A stretch of 62,149 nucleotides of DNA, taken from the IMG/VR virus record IMGVR_UViG_3300020027_000007, positions 1-62,149 of that record; one strand, written 5' to 3'. This DNA comes from a virus. Position numbers and translations under genes: made by a program. The stretch's first letter is position 1; the number at the start of each line of letters is the position of its first letter. Positions 23,918 to 31,360 of this stretch are shown here, in pieces. The notes beneath the pieces are model-generated. The model saw only the letters and a list, made by a program, of their open reading frames with translations, had not been told where the DNA came from and made no database searches.

Positions 23918-24882
23918 ACGGGATACAGCAGATGAAAGACGAGCTGCTAGCGCAGCGCGCACTCCTCGGGGGTCTGACGAACCAGGACCTCTGCCAGCGG
24001 TACGCGAGGGTGACGGAGCAGGAGTGGCGGGCGATGCCAGCGGGGAATCTGGTGGCCTGGCAGGACGAGCTGACCGACCGTGGCCTCGTGGCGCAACTGG
24101 AGCGCGACCTACAACTGCACACCCTGCCGCACTGGAGGGTGCTGCAGAAGAGGGGTGCCGAGGGCACGGACGAGGCACTGGTCGCACTCCGGGAGACCTG
24201 GAACCAGGCGAAGGCTCAGCTGTTGCCGATAGCAAAGGTTCTCGGTCTGAGCTCGGAGCCGGTGGACCGGGCGGACCGGTTGTTCTTCACTCGCCTGGCC
24301 AACGACTCGCGCCATCCGATGACGGCGGAGACAGTGGAAGCTCTGATGAGAATGAGCCACGAGGACCGGGTGGCTCGGGTGGAGCTTTGGGTGGAGGATC
24401 GGGAGGGGAGCGGGTGGCCAGTCAGTCCGTCAACGGAGGAGTGGCTCCAGAACCCGTTATCGGTGGAGACCGGCCGGGTCGCGGGTGGGTTGCCCAAAGC
24501 AACGGAGTCACCTACCCCATCCGAAGCTCCGACGGGAGGTTCGCCGAGATCAAGGGCGTCGACAATGTCTGGCGACCTGCAGACAGGACCTCCGATTGTT
24601 GCGGCTGCGGAGCCGGGCCGAGTGATCGCCCAGCCATCTTCCGGGGCGAGCTCTGGTGCAGCGACGCCTGTCGAAAATGGCTTGCAGACCGAGGTGTACT
24701 TGAGGCTGCCACTGAACGCAAAACGTGACGCGTTCGTGCACGACGGCTTCCTGTACGTACGGCGTTCGGTGCTGCAGGACTGGTGGAGTCACCTCAACTC
24801 CGGCAAATGTTGCACACAGCAACGGTCGGGTCTTTCGGGCCACTCGTCCTCGTGCTGGATCTACCAAGATGCCGTACGTTAA
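23914..24882 (+). CDS. Hypothetical protein; 3' part overlaps another gene
   Basis: 322 aa if read to its only stop. The first ~180 residues look coding (helical, high third-position GC, MNGIQQMKDELLAQRALLGG at the start). From about 24480 to 24690 this frame becomes Pro/Ser/Thr-rich with poor third-position GC, while another frame there encodes a Cys-rich domain (24414-24728). The last ~60 residues (FVHDGFLYVRRSVLQDWW, CWIYQDAV) look coding again and could be a separate gene starting near TTG 24700. I cannot decide between a long linker, true overlap, or an indel. Confidence 0.5.
   Translation: MNGIQQMKDELLAQRALLGGLTNQDLCQRYARVTEQEWRAMPAGNLVAWQDELTDRGLVAQLERDLQLHTLPHWRVLQKRGAEGTDEALVALRETWNQAKAQLLPIAKVLGLSSEPVDRADRLFFTRLANDSRHPMTAETVEALMRMSHEDRVARVELWVEDREGSGWPVSPSTEEWLQNPLSVETGRVAGGLPKATESPTPSEAPTGGSPRSRASTMSGDLQTGPPIVAAAEPGRVIAQPSSGASSGAATPVENGLQTEVYLRLPLNAKRDAFVHDGFLYVRRSVLQDWWSHLNSGKCCTQQRSGLSGHSSSCWIYQDAVR
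24414..24728 (+). CDS. Small zinc-finger-like protein in an overlapping frame
   Basis: 104 aa from GTG 24414 with GGGAGGGG seven bases upstream. It lies wholly inside the longer frame 23914-24882. The C-terminal half has CCGCG followed by FRGELWCSDACRKWLADRG, a typical four-cysteine zinc pattern, and codons from about 24480 end mostly in G or C as in other genes here. I take this as the real coding frame for 24480-24700. Function unknown. Confidence 0.6.
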   Translation: MASQSVNGGVAPEPVIGGDRPGRGWVAQSNGVTYPIRSSDGRFAEIKGVDNVWRPADRTSDCCGCGAGPSDRPAIFRGELWCSDACRKWLADRGVLEAATERKT

Positions 24883-25147
24883 GGTCGTTGTTCCTGACCG
24901 TACGCTTCCGCATCAAATCATCATCAGCAACGTTCAGAAGACCGCTCGGCTTACTGTGTCGTGCAACTGCATGCCGGTTCGGGTGGGCGGTACTCAGAAG
25001 CCAATGATGACATTTGCTGAGGGCACCGATGCAGCGAAGCTGTTGCATGCATGGCGAATCACGAAGCAACATCGAACACACCAAGCGCCATTCGACTACG
25101 CGGCCATTAACGCTTCGCGGCGTGGGCCTACGTACCGGCTGGCCTAG
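24869..25147 (+). CDS. Hypothetical protein
   Basis: 92 aa from ATG 24869. Beta-rich (YVKVVVPDRTLPHQIIISNV, then RLTVSCNCMPVRV) followed by a helix with a His-rich turn (WRITKQHRTHQAPFDY). No family recognised. Confidence 0.65.
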   Translation: MPYVKVVVPDRTLPHQIIISNVQKTARLTVSCNCMPVRVGGTQKPMMTFAEGTDAAKLLHAWRITKQHRTHQAPFDYAAINASRRGPTYRLA

Positions 25148-25237
25148 CGGGGAACAGGCAGGGTCGGGCTTAGAACGCAGCTTGCGGGCTGGTTTGTGTA
25201 CTGGGCCCGACCCAGCTTCTCAGGAGGGCAGGAAGCA

Positions 25238-25810
25238 ATGGACGTACCCGAGGGCAGACTCGTGGTCTGCAGCTTTGATCCCGGTATTCGTAGCGGGTGG
25301 TGTTGGTATGACCTCGACCGAATTGAGATGTGCACGCAGGGAACGCGCATTGGTCTCAAAGGCGGCGAGACGAACTTCGGCCAGTTTGATTCGTCCAAGG
25401 GCGAGCGATACGCGGTCGACCAGATGGTGCAGCTCACTAGGCGGTGCTGGGAATGGGCGGACGTCGACGAGGAGACGGACACGTTCATAGTCACAATTGA
25501 AAACTTCACGTTGCGCGACATCGTGAATACGGGCCCGGAGCTCCTATCTCCGGTACGCATGACAGCCCGGTACCTGGATAGGCTGGAGACGTCAGGCATC
25601 GCCATCTGGACCCGGTGCAGCGCATCGGAAGCCAAGAACACCGTGACCGACCAGCGGCTCAAGTTGTGGAACCAATACAGCTCGTCGTCCGGAGAGCATG
25701 CGCGTGATGCGCAACGGCACGGCATCCTCATTGCTCGCAAGTATGCAAGCGACCTCGGCTTCCGCCAATGGGCGGGCGTCGGCCTATCGAAGAAGGAAGT
25801 CTCAGAATGA
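25238..25810 (+). CDS. RuvC-like Holliday junction resolvase
   Basis: 190 aa, ATG set by CAGGAGGGCAGGAAGCA. The RNase H-fold acidic residues are visible: CSFDPGIRSGW near 14, TIENF near 87, and HARDAQRHGILIAR near 154, the D, E and D/H pattern of phage RuvC-like nucleases. It would cut branched DNA before packaging. It is coupled to a MazG-like gene. Confidence 0.83.
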   Translation: MDVPEGRLVVCSFDPGIRSGWCWYDLDRIEMCTQGTRIGLKGGETNFGQFDSSKGERYAVDQMVQLTRRCWEWADVDEETDTFIVTIENFTLRDIVNTGPELLSPVRMTARYLDRLETSGIAIWTRCSASEAKNTVTDQRLKLWNQYSSSSGEHARDAQRHGILIARKYASDLGFRQWAGVGLSKKEVSE

Positions 25811-26589
25811 TTAAGCGCATCGTGAACACCGACCCGACCTCCCCGGTCCCCGCAGACACCATCGGCATTCTCGAGTCCGTAATCGAGGAGCGTGACAGGG
25901 CAATGCAGAAGTGGGGTGTGCAGTCGCACCCGGATGGTACGGCCGACAGCAAGCTCAACGTCTTCAGCCGTGAAAAGCAGCGGGAGCGCGTTGACCGGCA
26001 GGCAGAGACGAGGAACAGCAACTGGTTCGACATCCTTCTCGAGGAAGTGAAGGAGGCTCGGGCCGAGTCAGACCTCGTTGCCCTGGACAAGGAGCTGTGC
26101 CAGGTGATGCAGGTGTGCCTGGTCTGGCGTGAGGACATCTGGCGTCGGATGGCTGCTATTGACCAGACCGACTCTACGGGTGAGGTAGCTGAAGAAAAGG
26201 CGATGCGGGAGCTGGCTGATCGCGTAAGCACCTCAATGTCACCGGCTCTCAGGTCGCTGAGCAAGGGCTTCAACCCCGGGCGTCAATACATGCTCGATAA
26301 CATCCGGGCTCTCAGGGTGCATTCCAGGGGTCGTTCGAAAGAAGACCTGGATGCCCTTGTGCAGTTGGAGGCTTGGGTGAAGGGACTGCCCGCTTCGTGG
26401 TGGGATGCCAACTTCAAGGCTGAGCCTGCGGAGGCCCAGAGCGAGGGCGGCGATGAGTGGCAGGAAGCTCACGATGTAGAGGTCTCGGCAGCTCTTCAGA
26501 CCCCGTTCCCGGGTGTCGCTGTGCCGTTGCACGGGGCAACTTTTGTTGAGTTTGAAGGTGAGCTGGGTGGTGACTCGAAGAAGGGGTAA
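25807..26589 (+). CDS. MazG-like nucleotide pyrophosphohydrolase family protein
   Basis: 260 aa, ATGA-type overlap with the resolvase. The N-terminal half has the helical MazG-like pattern: ESVIEERDRAMQKWGVQ, WFDILLEEVKEARAE and LDKELCQVMQVCLVWREDI, with the EExxE-type acidic residues that bind Mg. The C-terminal ~110 residues are helical and unrecognised. It may hydrolyse non-canonical or host (d)NTPs. Confidence 0.72.
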   Translation: MIKRIVNTDPTSPVPADTIGILESVIEERDRAMQKWGVQSHPDGTADSKLNVFSREKQRERVDRQAETRNSNWFDILLEEVKEARAESDLVALDKELCQVMQVCLVWREDIWRRMAAIDQTDSTGEVAEEKAMRELADRVSTSMSPALRSLSKGFNPGRQYMLDNIRALRVHSRGRSKEDLDALVQLEAWVKGLPASWWDANFKAEPAEAQSEGGDEWQEAHDVEVSAALQTPFPGVAVPLHGATFVEFEGELGGDSKKG

Positions 26590-26770
26590 GAGGTTGCCTC
26601 GGGCCCGCAAACGGTCAGACTCGCTGGCGTGGGCAGAGGTGCCGCCACCGCCAGACATGAGCGACTACGACCGCGACAGTTCAGATGAGGTTAGTTCGGT
26701 CCCCCTCCCCCTGGTTGAATCAGGGGTGGGCGGAGCCATTGAGGATTGGGATGACGATGCGTGGCTGTGA
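26567..26770 (+). CDS. Small hypothetical protein with acidic C-terminus
   Basis: 67 aa from one of two adjacent GTGs (26567 or 26570) preceded by GAAGGTGAG. A basic start (TRRRGKRLPRARKRSD) is followed by an acidic tail ending WDDDAWL. Overlaps the MazG-like gene by 23 bases. Function unknown. Confidence 0.5.
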   Translation: MVTRRRGKRLPRARKRSDSLAWAEVPPPPDMSDYDRDSSDEVSSVPLPLVESGVGGAIEDWDDDAWL

Positions 26771-26776
26771 GGGATT

Positions 26777-27151
26777 GTGAGTAAGTCATGGATGGGCAGT
26801 ATCGTTTCAATTGAGCTGGATTGGCACGAGGGATTGTTTGTTGAGACCTCGGCTGCTCCGCCCGCTATTCTTCACACTCCGGGGCACGGTTCAATGCGTG
26901 CCTTTGATACGCCGGTGGGGGTGTGGTTTGATGCCAAGTGCTGCCTCTGCGAGTGGGCCTACGAGATGCGGGCAGGTATGGCGGAGCCGCTGGTGCGGGA
27001 CAAGGGCCAGAGCGTGTCGTACGGGTACCGCACGCCTGACATAGAAGGGATGTTGGGCTGGTGCGGGTACCACCGGAGCTCGTTTACACATAAGCGGGCG
27101 GTAGAGAATTTCAAGAGATTGAAAGGTCAGGAAAAGAAAGGTCAGGGGTAG
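26777..27151 (+). CDS. Hypothetical protein with Cys/His pairs
   Basis: 124 aa from GTG 26777. C-C-L-C near residue 55 and GWCGYHRSSF near 94 form a likely zinc site. Last gene before the AT-rich gap that precedes the late genes. Confidence 0.65.
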   Translation: MSKSWMGSIVSIELDWHEGLFVETSAAPPAILHTPGHGSMRAFDTPVGVWFDAKCCLCEWAYEMRAGMAEPLVRDKGQSVSYGYRTPDIEGMLGWCGYHRSSFTHKRAVENFKRLKGQEKKGQG

Positions 27152-27354
27152 GTCTCTCCCCCACGCTATATATAACACTTATCGCGTGAGAGATGAGAGA
27201 GAAATATCTATATATATAGGGTCTGGTTTAAGTACCTCTGGGAAGTCTAGGGTGGTTGAATTGTTCGGAGTATTTCGATATGGGGAAGGGGGCATATCAA
27301 GGGTAAGCTAGTGCATAGATTTATCGTCCATCGACATTAGCCAGGGAGGCTCTC
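27152..27354. promoter_or_regulatory. AT-rich gap before the packaging genes
   Basis: The most AT-rich stretch of the window: CTATATATA (27166-27174), a GAGAGATGAGAGAGA purine run, and the perfect palindrome CTATATATATAG (27208-27219). A possible promoter is TTGAAT (27256-27261), 17 bases, TATGGG (27279-27284). It ends with GGGAGG before the GTG at 27355. It divides middle genes from packaging genes, so it may hold the late promoter, an origin, or the packaging start. Confidence 0.5.
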
Positions 27355-27837
27355 GTGCTTGAGGACTCGGAGTTTGGTGGGCACGCTGGGCTTATTCAGC
27401 CGCCCCCGCACAGCACACTTAGCAGCGCACGGGAACAGCTCATGCTGGTGTATGGAACAGACCCGTGGGACGACGCCCAGGGCACAGACGCCGTGCTAGC
27501 GCTCGTTCTAGCGGGAAAGTATCCATCCGTCCCTACACAGGCTCCAGCTGAGATTCTTCCTCTTCAGCCAGAGGTGCTGATGGTTGCCCTTAGCAACGTC
27601 GGGACGACCGTGCAGTTCGTGGGCGTAGGCAGCATGGATTTGCGTCGGGCCCGCATCAAGATCTCTCCGGATGCCAGCATGATCCCGCACACGTTCGGAC
27701 CGGAGAAGGAATACTCTTTGTCTCCAATGCACGTCGTCCAACTGGAGGTTGGGTCTATTGCCCCCGGCCACTACTGGGTTCAGGTCCTGATGAACAACAT
27801 TCAGGTCACTGATGTGTGGGAGGTTGACGTTGTCTGA
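27355..27837 (+). CDS. Hypothetical beta-rich protein upstream of terminase
   Basis: 160 aa from GTG 27355 with GGGAGG upstream. Residues about 60-160 read as alternating beta strands (VLMVALSNVGTTVQFVGVG, HYWVQVLMNNIQVTDVWEV), like a small beta sandwich. It could be a minor structural protein. Coupled to the small terminase. Confidence 0.6.
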   Translation: MLEDSEFGGHAGLIQPPPHSTLSSAREQLMLVYGTDPWDDAQGTDAVLALVLAGKYPSVPTQAPAEILPLQPEVLMVALSNVGTTVQFVGVGSMDLRRARIKISPDASMIPHTFGPEKEYSLSPMHVVQLEVGSIAPGHYWVQVLMNNIQVTDVWEVDVV

Positions 27838-28579
27838 AGCAACTAAGGCCGCTCGTCGTCGTCGCAAGATCCGGGCAGGCCAGTGGATCCGCAACATGAC
27901 GCAAGACGAGTACGTGGGCTACCTCGCCGCGTGTGACCTGCTGGGGCTGGGCGTACGCAACATAGACGGCACGGTGGCAGCTCCGGCACCGACCAATGTC
28001 ACGAGCCTGTTCCCGGTGGGGCAGAACGTTGGTGGCATCGTGCCTGAGGGTGGTGACAGCAAGCCAGGTAATACGGACACACGCGTACGCGGGCGGCTGA
28101 AGCCTATTCGGCTGGGCAAGCGCTGGTCTGAAATCATGGACCGGATTGCCGACAAGGAATACACCTGGGATGAGTTTGTCGCCACGCTCTCTCCAGAAGA
28201 GCTTGCCCGAGGCATGCTTCGTGACAAGCACGGCAGCTTTACCGGCAGGCCACCGAGCATCGTCCCGCGTGCCTTTCATGATGCTTGCATTAGGGAACTA
28301 CTCGGACGTGGGCGCATCCTTTACAAGGAGAACTACATCGCCGCTATTGAGGCGATGACGGCCATTGCTCAGAACCCCAACGCCAAGGAGAGCGACCGCA
28401 TCAAAGCCGCTACCTTCGTCATTGAACGCCTTGAAGGTAAGGTGCCTGACAAGCTGGAGGTCAGTGCGGCCGACCCATGGCAGCAGATCATCAGCGGCAT
28501 TGTGGCCCAGGTCGACGACGAACAGGTCGCACGTACGCAGGAGTACCTTAGCCGCCGAGGGGAAGACGCTAGCTTGTAG
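27830..28579 (+). CDS. Terminase small subunit
   Basis: 249 aa from a TTG at 27830 with GGGAGG five bases upstream; an ATG at 27812 is less well placed. A basic N-terminus (EATKAARRRRKIRAGQWIR) is followed by a variable region, an alpha-helical middle (NYIAAIEAMTAIAQNPNAKE, then RIKAATFVIERLEGKVPD) and an acidic C-terminus, the pattern of phage small terminases that bind the packaging site. The large subunit lies 2.8 kb downstream, an unusual separation filled by small genes. Confidence 0.75.
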   Translation: MSEATKAARRRRKIRAGQWIRNMTQDEYVGYLAACDLLGLGVRNIDGTVAAPAPTNVTSLFPVGQNVGGIVPEGGDSKPGNTDTRVRGRLKPIRLGKRWSEIMDRIADKEYTWDEFVATLSPEELARGMLRDKHGSFTGRPPSIVPRAFHDACIRELLGRGRILYKENYIAAIEAMTAIAQNPNAKESDRIKAATFVIERLEGKVPDKLEVSAADPWQQIISGIVAQVDDEQVARTQEYLSRRGEDASL

Positions 28580-28604
28580 CAACGAACGTTCGCACCGCTA
28601 GACT
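28574..28604 (+). promoter_or_regulatory. Sigma70-like promoter
   Basis: TTGTAG (28574-28579, overlapping the terminase stop), 19 bases, TAGACT (28599-28604), followed by an AAGGAGGGCACAC leader to the ATG at 28631. The -10 box matches the TAG(A/G)-type boxes of the right arm. Confidence 0.45.
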
Positions 28605-28630
28605 GAAGGCTTCAACGAAGGAGGGCACAC

Positions 28631-28978
28631 ATGACACTGTTGGTCAAGGAGCTACAGGCCAAGCTGAAAGAGGCTGGCCTCAGAGCGCAGGCCATGTCGC
28701 TTACGTACGAGCGACGCATCGCTGCACAGAAGGACATCATCACCCGGCTTGTGCAGAGCCGAGAGTTGCCGGACCAGACCGCCTGGAACGACCTCGCCAT
28801 GCACCAAGCCGAGACAGCTGACGAGCTGCTGTTGCACAAGGCAACGACTCAGAAGATCATCGACCTCGTTCGGGCTGAGGAAGGTGCATCGGTGCTATCG
28901 GTGGCGTTGCTGGAGGCAATCATTCAGGAGGGTGCTGAGCAGGAGAAGCTGCGTCGGGAGGCCTTCCGTAATGGCTGA
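28631..28978 (+). CDS. Coiled-coil hypothetical protein
   Basis: 115 aa, ATG preceded by AAGGAGGGCACAC. Almost wholly helical with heptads (LVKELQAKLKEAGLRAQAMS). No family recognised. Start of a run of seven coupled small genes. Confidence 0.7.
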   Translation: MTLLVKELQAKLKEAGLRAQAMSLTYERRIAAQKDIITRLVQSRELPDQTAWNDLAMHQAETADELLLHKATTQKIIDLVRAEEGASVLSVALLEAIIQEGAEQEKLRREAFRNG

Positions 28979-29312
28979 AGCAACGCCGACAGAGTCTCGT
29001 CCTTCGTTCGCCTGCTTCTCCACTTGTCGTTGGTGCGGTGGGAAGGTGCAGCGAGACTCCATGGTGTCCTCTACGTGGTACCACCGCATCCAGAAGGGTG
29101 GACATGCGAAGACGATGTGTGAAGCGACCGACCTCAGCGCGCACTTCGTCAAGCTGGTTCAGTTGCGCATAGCAACTGCTGACGCGTACGACGAGGACAC
29201 GCACATGGACGGCGCACCGAAACAGTTCAGATGGGGCGAGAGGCAACGAGCTTTAGAAGAGCTGGCCGATTGGTGCGTGGAAAACGTTGAGTTCGTGGTG
29301 CGCAATGGCTGA
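28971..29312 (+). CDS. Small zinc-binding hypothetical protein
   Basis: 113 aa beginning ATGGCTGAAGCAACG over the previous stop. CFSTCRWCGGK near 16 and a later HAKTMC form a likely treble-clef zinc site; the C-terminal half is helical. Function unknown. Confidence 0.68.
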   Translation: MAEATPTESRPSFACFSTCRWCGGKVQRDSMVSSTWYHRIQKGGHAKTMCEATDLSAHFVKLVQLRIATADAYDEDTHMDGAPKQFRWGERQRALEELADWCVENVEFVVRNG

Positions 29313-29460
29313 CGGAGAAGAGGAGTACGGCATTGACCCAATTGCCGAAGGCAACGACTACGACTTCGAAGATGCTGTACAATCCTGGGTTGCCGCAGAG
29401 ATGACGGAGTACGGCGTCGACGGTGGCAACTGGCCCAACGTAACGGAGGTAACGGAATGA
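29305..29460 (+). CDS. Small acidic protein
   Basis: 51 aa, fitted exactly between neighbours by overlaps at both ends (ATGGCTGA and ATGA). Strongly acidic (MADGEEEYGIDPIAEGNDYD) with no basic patch. It could be a DNA-mimic or partner-binding peptide, but nothing proves this. Confidence 0.65.
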   Translation: MADGEEEYGIDPIAEGNDYDFEDAVQSWVAAEMTEYGVDGGNWPNVTEVTE

Positions 29461-29786
29461 GCGAGCCCGAGGTAGAAGTAGAGCCGGTAGACCCGCGTCA
29501 CGAGGACATCCCGGCTCCGGTAGATGCCTTTGACAACGATGAGCAGATGCTGAAGGATGCCCGCAAGACGTTGCCGCGTGGGCACTGCAAGAGCCTCCTC
29601 GTGGCCGACTTCGAAGGGCAGCGTGGCGTCGTCAAGTGTGTTGCCAAGGGCAAGGGTCACGACATGCACGAGGCCGCCACCGGGGACAAGTGGTTCCTCA
29701 AGGAGGACGGCCACTGGGGTGCCGACATTGTGGACCTCTCCAACATCAACACCGTTGGCGCTGGACCGCGTCCCATCGATGCCTAA
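29457..29786 (+). CDS. Hypothetical protein
   Basis: 109 aa, ATGA overlap. The acidic N-terminus is followed by a compact domain with Cys and His (HCKSLLVADFEGQRGVVKCV, then HDMHEA). No family recognised. Confidence 0.65.
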   Translation: MSEPEVEVEPVDPRHEDIPAPVDAFDNDEQMLKDARKTLPRGHCKSLLVADFEGQRGVVKCVAKGKGHDMHEAATGDKWFLKEDGHWGADIVDLSNINTVGAGPRPIDA

Positions 29787-30204
29787 GGCAACTGTCACTG
29801 ACCCGGCTCCGAAAGGTGGCAAGCAACCTGCCCCTCGGCCGGTCAGTGTCAAGGTGCTGTTCCAGACATACGCAGTCATCTGGATGCGGGATGACATCTG
29901 GCGGGGCTGTGACCTGACCAGCAACGACAACATCGGAGAGCACAATCCGGTGCTCGGCACGATGCGCATCCGATTGGTGCCTGGGGCAACGGAGAACTAT
30001 CTTCGCGAGACGCTGTTGCACGAAATCTTGCACTCCTGCTGGGCCATGAGCGACCTGAACGAAAAGCCGTTACCTGCAGACGAAGACCAGGAGGAGAACA
30101 TCATTGCTCGTGTCTCCCATCTCCTGGCCACCATCATCCTGGACAACCCCGACGTGTTCGCCTACATCGGCGCGCAACTCTACAAGAAGAAGGCACCGCA
30201 ATGA
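29779..30204 (+). CDS. HExxH metallopeptidase-like protein
   Basis: 141 aa. The zinc-metallopeptidase motif HEILH is near residue 80 (ETLLHEILHSCWAMSD), with a downstream acidic helix (DEDQEENIIARVSHLLATII) supplying possible third ligands. Similar small HExxH proteins are frequent in actinophages; whether they are proteases is unknown. The SprT-type fold is an alternative. Confidence 0.72.
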   Translation: MPKATVTDPAPKGGKQPAPRPVSVKVLFQTYAVIWMRDDIWRGCDLTSNDNIGEHNPVLGTMRIRLVPGATENYLRETLLHEILHSCWAMSDLNEKPLPADEDQEENIIARVSHLLATIILDNPDVFAYIGAQLYKKKAPQ

Positions 30205-30563
30205 ACGGACCCGATAACCCGTACCCCGCCGATCCCGAGCCCGTGTACGAAGCAGAGCTGGTCAGCGACAACGTCGTCATGGTCAACGTCAGTGGCCGAG
30301 CAGACGAACCCTTGTGGGTACAGGCCAACGAGGTCGCTGCCGTCGGCGTGCGCGGCAAGGACGACAGCATGCTCGTGCTTCGCGGTTCGGGCATGCAGCT
30401 CATTGCCAAGGGCACCCATCCCAACGAAGTCGTTCAGCTGCTGTGCGACTCCACCACCACCGTGCACAGGAATTGGGATGACGCGCCGGGTCAACGCATG
30501 TGGCAGGAGGCCGACGCCATCGCCGAGGCAGGCACACTGCCCGGGGACCAGCGGCAGGTCTAA
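30201..30563 (+). CDS. Hypothetical protein
   Basis: 120 aa, ATGA overlap. The middle (EPLWVQANEVAAVGVRGKDD and MLVLRGSGMQLIAKG) reads as a small PH-like or SH3-like beta domain, followed by a helix. Function unknown. Confidence 0.65.
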   Translation: MNGPDNPYPADPEPVYEAELVSDNVVMVNVSGRADEPLWVQANEVAAVGVRGKDDSMLVLRGSGMQLIAKGTHPNEVVQLLCDSTTTVHRNWDDAPGQRMWQEADAIAEAGTLPGDQRQV

Positions 30564-30796
30564 TGCCGTACTGGCTGACGAGTCGCGACGTGTACGAGGA
30601 GAACGATGACCTTGTACTCGTCGCGCACGTTAGACCAACGAACGACGGCTCGCACATAGCCGACAGATACGGCCAGTGCTGGTGCGTACTGCGCAAAGAA
30701 CTCCGGGTGTGGCCCCAGGGGCGGCACTACCGCAAAACCGTTCTATACATACATCTCTACGACGGGGACAACGATGAGCATCGTCAAGGCATCTGA
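30563..30796 (+). CDS. Small hypothetical protein
   Basis: 77 aa, TAATG overlap with the previous gene. Aromatic and His-rich (GRHYRKTVLYIHLYDGD); no family recognised. It overlaps the deaminase start by 23 bases. Confidence 0.62.
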   Translation: MPYWLTSRDVYEENDDLVLVAHVRPTNDGSHIADRYGQCWCVLRKELRVWPQGRHYRKTVLYIHLYDGDNDEHRQGI

Positions 30797-31217
30797 CGAC
30801 CTGAACACGGTAGTCGTGCGCATCCTGCGTGACGCCACCCTCCGCTCCTCCTGCCGCAGGCGACAGGTCGGTGCCGCTCTATTCGATGCCCATGGCAACC
30901 TTCTTTCGGTGGGATGGAACAATGAACGAGACGATGCCCACGGTGCCACCCGCAACTGTTCGCACGGTGAGTGTCCTCGCGGGATGGTTGCCTACAGCAC
31001 CGTTCCGGCAGACGCTCCGTACGGCGATTGCATCGCTCAGCATGCTGAGATGATGGCTCTGGAACTAGCCCACCATCACTTCAAGCACATGACCGAGGCG
31101 GAGAAGGAACGGGACCTGCGAACGCTGCTAATGTTCGTTACACACCGTCCTTGCCACGAGTGCACTCCAGTATTGGTTGCCCTTGGCATCAATGTGACTT
31201 ACTTGGAGGAACTGTGA
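30774..31217 (+). CDS. Deoxycytidylate deaminase
   Basis: 147 aa. The zinc-deaminase motifs are HAEMMALE (HxE, near 91) and RPCHECTPVL (PCxxC, near 126). An N-terminal basic segment (CRRRQVGAALFDAHGNLLS) matches dCMP deaminases, and a CSHGEC insertion resembles the second zinc site of ComEB-type enzymes. It converts dCMP to dUMP, the substrate of the phage ThyX. Confidence 0.88.
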   Translation: MSIVKASDDLNTVVVRILRDATLRSSCRRRQVGAALFDAHGNLLSVGWNNERDDAHGATRNCSHGECPRGMVAYSTVPADAPYGDCIAQHAEMMALELAHHHFKHMTEAEKERDLRTLLMFVTHRPCHECTPVLVALGINVTYLEEL

Positions 31218-31360
31218 GCAACCGGCCTGAAATCAAAGAGGGCGTGAACAAGGGCAGACGAGTGTATTGGTTCTGGTGCCCTCGCTGCGGTAGTAGCCCG
31301 GAGCACCCATCCAAGGCCGGTGCCAACGGGGACAAGAAACGACACAAGTGCGATGCCTAG
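31214..31360 (+). CDS. Small zinc-ribbon protein
   Basis: 48 aa from a GTG overlapping the deaminase stop. One zinc knuckle CPRC...HKC with a basic background (KEGVNKGRRVYWFWCPRCGS). Overlaps the large terminase start. Possibly nucleic-acid binding. Confidence 0.65.
   Translation: MSNRPEIKEGVNKGRRVYWFWCPRCGSSPEHPSKAGANGDKKRHKCDA

Noticed and set aside
23898-24413. Upstream part of the nested zinc-finger frame
   Set aside because: Gly/Arg/Glu-rich sequence with poor codon bias; the better start is the GTG at 24414.
24493-24499. CCCAAAG slippery heptamer for a -1 frameshift
   Set aside because: The codon phase is CCC-AAA-G, not C-CCA-AAG, so simultaneous slippage is not favoured.
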